Part shown: piece after piece, positions 58,804-64,000 of the stretch | How the letters are laid out: every line of letters begins with the position of its first letter | Numbering within the stretch: the stretch's first letter is position 1 | Position numbers and translations under genes: made by a program | Source: Isoetes taiwanensis | Taxonomy: Eukaryota; Streptophyta; Lycopodiopsida; Isoetales; Isoetaceae | NCBI GenBank assembly: GCA_021234155.1 | Contig: JAJEKV010000032.1 | Span: 3,415,835-3,479,834, forward strand | Reading direction: 5' to 3' | DNA length: 64,000 nucleotides | The notes under the pieces: model-generated | Databases searched by the model: none | What the model saw: only the letters and a program-made list of their open reading frames with translations | What the model was told of the DNA's origin: nothing

Positions 58804-59127
58804 AACACCACAGCTAGCTTTACATGCCTGGCTCATCTATATTGCCTGATATCTCAACAGCAGTATAGGGCTAGTGAGACACTTATCATGGCTCGCAATG
58901 CAATATACCAAGGGCGTGGAAAAGCCCTTGGGCCTTTGGGCCTGGGCCTTGGGCTCATTCAAAGGAAGGCAAGTGGTCCTTTAAACCAAAGGGCGGTGCA
59001 TGCTATATAGTTGCCTGGGAAGAGCCTGGGCAATGCATGTTTCAATGAGATCATGGGCAATGTTATTTGGGATGAGAGATTGTGGTTGGATGGTGAGATA
59101 GCTTGCAATGTCAAAAGTCTATTTTAG

Positions 59128-59139
59128 TGGTATCAGAGC
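59128..59139 (+). promoter_or_regulatory. Primer-binding site for initiator tRNA-Met
   Basis: TGGTATCAGAGC is the standard site used by many plant gypsy and copia elements. Its position implies that a 5' LTR ends at about 59126. That LTR's left end could not be found. Confidence 0.85.
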
Positions 59140-61890
59140 AACAAGTTTCATGGTCAGATTCTTTTCCGCCAATGCTAATCTGAAGAAGAGGAAACCCCAA
59201 GGAGGAAACGCTTGAGCTGGAGAATGAGAATTCACCTTATGAAGGAGAAACTTGCGCTTGCCGATGGTCACATTACCGAGTTACAAGAACTGACCTCTTG
59301 AGCGCTAGTGGCTAGCTTGCACAGTTTTCCAGAGCATCCACATAGTGCTTCAAGACCAAAGCAATGAAAATCAATTCAAAATGTATTGTGCTGCTACTAG
59401 TGATTGGGGTGAGTTTTTCGCATGGCTGCGTTGATTTGAATCTACAAACGAAGGATGACGTAAATTACCTGGGCTTATATTTGTTGAGTGGGGTTATCTA
59501 GATGAGGTTGCAAAGGACCGATGGTCGGATATCTAAATAATCAACCAAAATGAATAACCCATTAATACTTTGCAAAAATTTGGAAAAATGTAATTGGGGT
59601 ACCCTGTTTTTGGTTATAAATTGCGAGCTTAGATCTTATCGCTAGATGGAATTTTGACCCCAATAAAACACAGCCCGAGCCTTTGCTGCCCTAGTTTTAA
59701 AGAAAGGACTCCAACTTAGTAAAAACGATACTGAGAAGTTTGAGAAGCTCATAGATGCTTGATCTTGAAGTTGCCAATCTTTTTTTTTTTTGGGGAGTTA
59801 TATCAAACGGCAGAGAAAGTAGAAGAGGAAGGTTTGGCCCTTACAGTATGACGATTAACTATCAAGTCTGGAGCATGATTCGGGTTTCATCTAAATTAGT
59901 CTCAATGGGATCAACTCGAGTAGCCCATCCTAACCGTGTTACTTTATGATTTGATGAAACCCAATCAGTTCGAGCGCAGATTCGATTCTCATCCAAATCA
60001 TCGTGGCCTTTTCTTTGGGTTAGGATGCATGTACTACCACTCCGGCCCAAGTCCCATTCGCATCTCTTTAAATGTGACACATGTATAAATTGATCAACGA
60101 GGCCTTAAAATATCTATCAAGAGGGCGATCGGCTGGAAGAAAAGCAATGGATTTGCTACAGATTCAAACAACATGCATCTTGCAATAACACCAGTTAGCC
60201 AAGGAGTCAAGAACGAGCAAGCACGCTAAGCAGCAACTTCATGGAAATAAGTGTTTTCAGGAGTGTTATTCGACCCGACTATAAGTTTATGGAGAAAGTA
60301 AAGAAACTAGTTTGTTCTTAAGTCAGGGATTAAGAAAGAGAACAAAAGTAAAAAGGTAGATTCAGTTCGAGGAGATGGCAAAGGGAAAAACTTGAATACT
60401 ATCCAGAAGAAATCAGATACAAATTTTGTTGACAATAGTGGTCTCTTACGATTTTAGGCTACTATTCAGGATAAAAAAGTACATATTATATTCAATCCAG
60501 AAAGCAAGATTGATTTTATTTCTGCTAAGTTGGTAACAGAACTAAAATTACCTTCTATGCCTTTATCAAGTAATGTGGAATTGTCTTCTGCGTTCTATGA
60601 TGTTCCCCTTCACCTTTTTCATTCATGGTCAAGAATGGTTCAACTGCAGGGATATGTCTGTAAACATTCTTTCATGGTTTCTGAGACATGGATGCTATTC
60701 TAGAAATGCCGGTATAAGGCTACCAATCCTCTTATAGATTGGAAGGCTTGGATCATTATGTTATCCTATAAAAAGACCTTCCAAGTTTGTGAGGGATGAT
60801 ATTGTTTCCCCGACTCCAACAGTTTCTATTGTACAGTTTAAGCGTTTGGCAATAAAAAACGATTTTGTATATTTGGTGGTTTTGCATCCTAAGTCTAGTG
60901 TCTCTATGGAATGAGCGTCAAACTATCTTTTTGCAATATTATAATGATGTCTTTTCAAATGAAATTCCACAAAATTTGCCTTTCCAACGTCCAGAGGACC
61001 ACATAATTGATCTTATTTTTGAGAAAGAACCTCCTAATCAAGCTCCTTATTGGAGAATGCATATCTATTATGCGCCAACTTGATGAGTTACTTCAAGCTG
61101 GATTGATCTGACATAGTTCTTCACCTGTTGGTGCTCCTGTCATGTTGGTCAAGTAAGAAAACAATTCCTGGCGAGTGTATATAGATTATCGCGCTTTGAA
61201 TAAGATCACCATAAAAAATAGGTTCTCTATACCAAGGGCGGATGATTTTGATCAACTCCAACGTGCCACAGTTTTTAGCCGTCTATATCTAAAGTCAAGG
61301 TATTGGCAACTTAAGGTTGCGCATGAAGATGTTCATAAGACTGTGTTTCGGATAACCTTTAGACATTATGAGTTTTTGATCATGCCATTTGGACTTACGA
61401 ATGCGCAATCTTCTTTTGCGAGGATTTGACATTGTGTATGGTGCTTATGTTGTGATTTTCTTTAATGACATATTAGCTTCTAGTAAGTCCGAAGAAGACC
61501 ATTATTTGCATTTGCAAGAGGTTTTCCGTCGCATGAGGGAGGAGTCTATTAATACTCATAATCCTAGGTATCGCTTTTTTTCAACGGGAACCTAAATATT
61601 TGGTTCATATTGTTTTCACCAGGGTCTTAAAATGGATTCCACTAAGGCAAGTAATTGTAAATTGATCAAGACATACTTTGTTGCCGCATCAAGGCTCCTT
61701 TTGGCTTATGCGCTATTATTGGAAGTTTGTACATAATTTTGCCTATCTTGTTTTAGTATCTTTATTTGTTGCTACGAAAAGATGTCTTTTCCCAATAGAA
61801 TTATAATCATCAATTTGTTTTAAATTTTGAAGGATGCCATAATCCTGCTCGCATTTGCCAAAGCTTGGTTTACCTTACTTGTTATGTAAG
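59128..61890 (+). mobile_element. Ty3/gypsy element, plus strand: Gag, protease and reverse transcriptase, decayed
   Basis: After the tRNA-Met primer site, broken Gag-like sequence runs to about 60.2 kb, with a degenerate CCHC-like CYRF/HASCN near 60150. The protease region (about 60450-60760) ends KATNPLIDWKAW, but the active-site DSGA is replaced by NPESK. A frame at 60865-61083 has YYNDVFSNEIPQNLP and IDLIFE, the lead-in to reverse transcriptase. VYIDYRALNKITIKNRF and MPFGLTNA lie in 61175-61429. After a frameshift, VIFFNDIL sits at 61455-61475, followed by YWKFVHNFAYLV near 61715-61750. Integrase and a 3' LTR were not recognised. The first catalytic Asp of the FxDD box is Asn (AAT at 61464-61466), so it would be inactive even without its stops. 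Confidence 0.9.
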
Positions 61891-63636
61891 TTGATGTGCA
61901 AAGGGTACGACTTTAAAGTACGCTTGACGGATGGTCACTCATTACTTAAGAAAGCCTGGAAGCTCTGACAAGAACAATATATGTAGGGTTTATAATAAAG
62001 CGGAAATTCTCGAGGTGTTCATGCTTTGAAAGATAGCAACACTATCTTTTAGGATCAATGATTCAGCTACCCTCGACCCACTACCAAAGCATTAAGTACA
62101 TTATTTCACAAAAATTCCCATTTGAAGGTACTTGAAAATGGGTTGCTTTGTGAACAATATGGTTCTCGCGACCTATTATCCCATGAAGAGAATATTGTGG
62201 CGATGCTTGTTAGCCTTATGATTGTTCTCTATAGCACAATCCAAATCCATTTGAGGAATGCAACCTGCTAGATGCCACCGATCATGATTATGAGGATATT
62301 TCTGTCATTGGTCCTGCAATGCAGATCACAGACCTTGCTCGACAATGCTATCATGATCGAATGAAAACTTCTCGATAGGAGCAACAAAGCCCGCCCCACC
62401 AATATTCTCGCCTAATGTCTACTGGAACTTACCAAGAAAAGATTGTGGTTTCGCCAAATATACAAAACATGGTTTATCGCCACAAGTCATATGGCTCACT
62501 GTGTTCTAATTTGGTAGGACAACTTGAAAAGCCAATTAGAGGTGAGGATTATGTTGGCTTCACCGTATAATGTGGCGCATGCAAGGGCCATCTTCACATG
62601 GTTACATGTGCCTCGAATTGGCAAGATAGTTTGAAAAGTTAACTAGAGGAGGAGGATTCTCAAAATTGCTGTAGTCTCTAAAACATGAATGGAGCTCCAT
62701 TCCCTGCTTTGTTGGGTCCTACCCACCAAGTACGGAGCGCAGTCACCCGCAAAACCGGAGATTGGAGGGACTTCCATTCCTACAAAATAGAAATAGAGGC
62801 AAAAATGTAGGTTTGATTCCTGGTAGAAAAGAGCTTTTGAAGTTGTATCCGTAAAATAATCTAGTGAATAGGGATTAGAACAATATCCGTAAACAGAGTT
62901 TGGGTTGGTAAAACAGAAGTTTTAAAGGTCGAATTTGCGTAGCTTTACCTCGTAGCAAAGATTAATCTTGGCGATTTACCCTCAGAAGAACGACAACCCC
63001 GCGACGGCCTCAAAATCTAAGCCTCGTGATGAAGCACTCAAGGTGAAGCATCAGAATCTAAGCCCAGAATCTAAGCTTGAAGAATCGTAATCTAAGCTTC
63101 AGGATCGAAGAATCACGAGCTGAAGAACGGTGGAAGAATCAAGCAAGGGAAGATCCTGAAGTTAAACCCGCAATCCTAACCTCGCGTTTTTGGCCGCATC
63201 AACGAACGTAACCCTCATTTCCTTTCGCACCTGGCTAGTGCCACGGTTGTTATACGAATGGTCGCTGTGAATAAAGACGACCCTATTTCTAGGCCTTTTG
63301 GTTTTGTTATGACATATGAAATGGTTTATAGTACATGGCTTGAGCATCTTGGAGTTGGCATGAGAATATATATACGTATTCTCTAAGCGTTTACGGTTGT
63401 CTCATGGCCATCTCTTAAGCGTTTATACTCTGTCCCATGTTTCATCTTGGTCTCATGGTCTTTAAAGTTTCTTTTATCTCTAGTCTAATGGTAAAGCTGT
63501 TTCCACCGACGAGTACCAAGTGCAAGTGGCCAGATGAGATAAGAGACTCCCCTCAGACTATACACCATACATGCCTGTGTTAAAACACTACCGGTGTGTA
63601 GAAACATGGCTTATTACTAGGTAGCAAGCACATCCA
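61891..63636. other. Unassigned sequence, probably including the 3' part of the gypsy element
   Basis: No integrase motif or LTR end could be read. A short repeat with AATCTAAGC in four copies lies at 63015-63095. A TATA-rich stretch follows at 63366-63375. Confidence 0.35.
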
Positions 63637-63939
63637 TTGATTCTTCTGAAGCTGGCATCCGTAACACAGGTTGTCAACTGGGTATATGTTTGGTTTCTTC
63701 TAGATCAGCCTGATTTTGGGAGGGCCAGGATTAAGAAATTTAAAATTACAATGTTGCAAAGGAGGCTCCTCGTGAACATGGACAACTTGTTGAGCTCGAT
63801 TTATGCAGCCGCCACGTGCCGAGCATGGATTAAGCAGCAACGCCTACTGATGCAAACAAGTCACAAGGCCTGTGTCTTGAACGCCAAACAAAAACAAACA
63901 AAAACCGCAAAGAAAGGACCCAAAGCGCGCGCAGCATAG
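63637..63939 (+). CDS. 100-codon open frame of unknown function
   Basis: An uninterrupted plus-strand frame whose C-terminus is strongly basic (KQKQTKTAKKGPKARAA). No domain, signal or relative is recognised, and the start codon has no supporting context. It may be an exon of a gene continuing beyond the window, or chance. Confidence 0.2.
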   Translation: MILLKLASVTQVVNWVYVWFLLDQPDFGRARIKKFKITMLQRRLLVNMDNLLSSIYAAATCRAWIKQQRLLMQTSHKACVLNAKQKQTKTAKKGPKARAA

Positions 63940-64000
63940 CAGAGCTCTTTATCTACCCCACCCGGTTTCTTCTGTCGTATTCGATTTCCTTCCATCATCT

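Noticed and set aside
58900-59126. Complete 5' LTR of the 59-kb gypsy element
   Set aside because: The right end is implied by the primer site, but no left end or matching 3' LTR could be found, so no LTR feature was drawn.
63010-63110. Possible CRISPR-like or minisatellite array (AATCTAAGC repeated)
   Set aside because: Repeats are 9 bp, irregularly spaced and few; nothing like a CRISPR array, and the DNA is from a plant nucleus.
63478-63540. tRNA-like head AGTCTAATGGTAAAGC
   Set aside because: It resembles an A box but no B box follows at the right distance.

Overview
This window looks like nuclear DNA from a land plant with a large, repeat-rich genome. The evidence is a three-exon gene for a plant-type 10 kDa chaperonin with a telo-box upstream, exons of a plant polypyrimidine tract-binding protein (PTB), and remnants of Ty3/gypsy (chromodomain and non-chromodomain), Ty1/copia and endonuclease-bearing LINE elements. 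The exact plant group cannot be read from the sequence. The LINE type and the apparently self-priming chromovirus made me think of a non-flowering plant, but that is weak inference. There is no bacterial gene organisation, no CRISPR array and no rRNA gene.

Layout. 0.45-1.64 kb (minus): exons of a PTB3-like RNA-binding protein gene, damaged by an in-frame stop and small frameshifts. 1.6-15.3 kb: mostly unrecognisable, with a decayed gypsy reverse transcriptase at 6.1-6.9 kb (minus). 15.3-22.5 kb: a minus-strand LINE whose endonuclease/linker part (21.5-22.5 kb) and reverse-transcriptase/C-terminal part (15.3-16.4 kb) are separated by a minus-strand chromovirus (16.4-20.1 kb) and a plus-strand fragment of the same LTR family. 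24.6-28.1 kb: an LTR element with paired LTRs and no pol. 28.2-29.1 kb: copy 1 of an unidentified protein family. 32.0-36.5 kb: a minus-strand non-chromodomain gypsy element meeting a plus-strand gypsy RNase H piece and a fragment of the 24.6-kb LTR family. 36.8-39.1 kb: a second minus-strand LINE with a readable YADD motif and endonuclease. 41.0-42.7 kb: minus-strand copia reverse transcriptase/RNase H.

45.6-52.1 kb: copy 2 of the unidentified family, split by a chromovirus with both LTRs and a perfect 5-bp target-site duplication (46,902-51,666). 54.2-54.8 kb: the one clearly intact gene, CPN10. 55-58.8 kb: small dispersed and tandem repeats and a MITE-like element. 59.1-61.9 kb: a plus-strand gypsy element with an initiator-tRNA-Met primer site. 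The rest is unassigned.

The window is largely a graveyard of nested transposable elements around one active-looking housekeeping gene. The most interesting observation is in the 46.9-51.7 kb chromovirus. The 12 bases starting 2 nt after its 5' LTR are the exact reverse complement of the predicted RNA start in its 3' LTR, about 30 nt past a TATA box. That is the signature of Tf1-type self-priming instead of tRNA priming. All family calls were made by eye from motifs, and no database search was possible.
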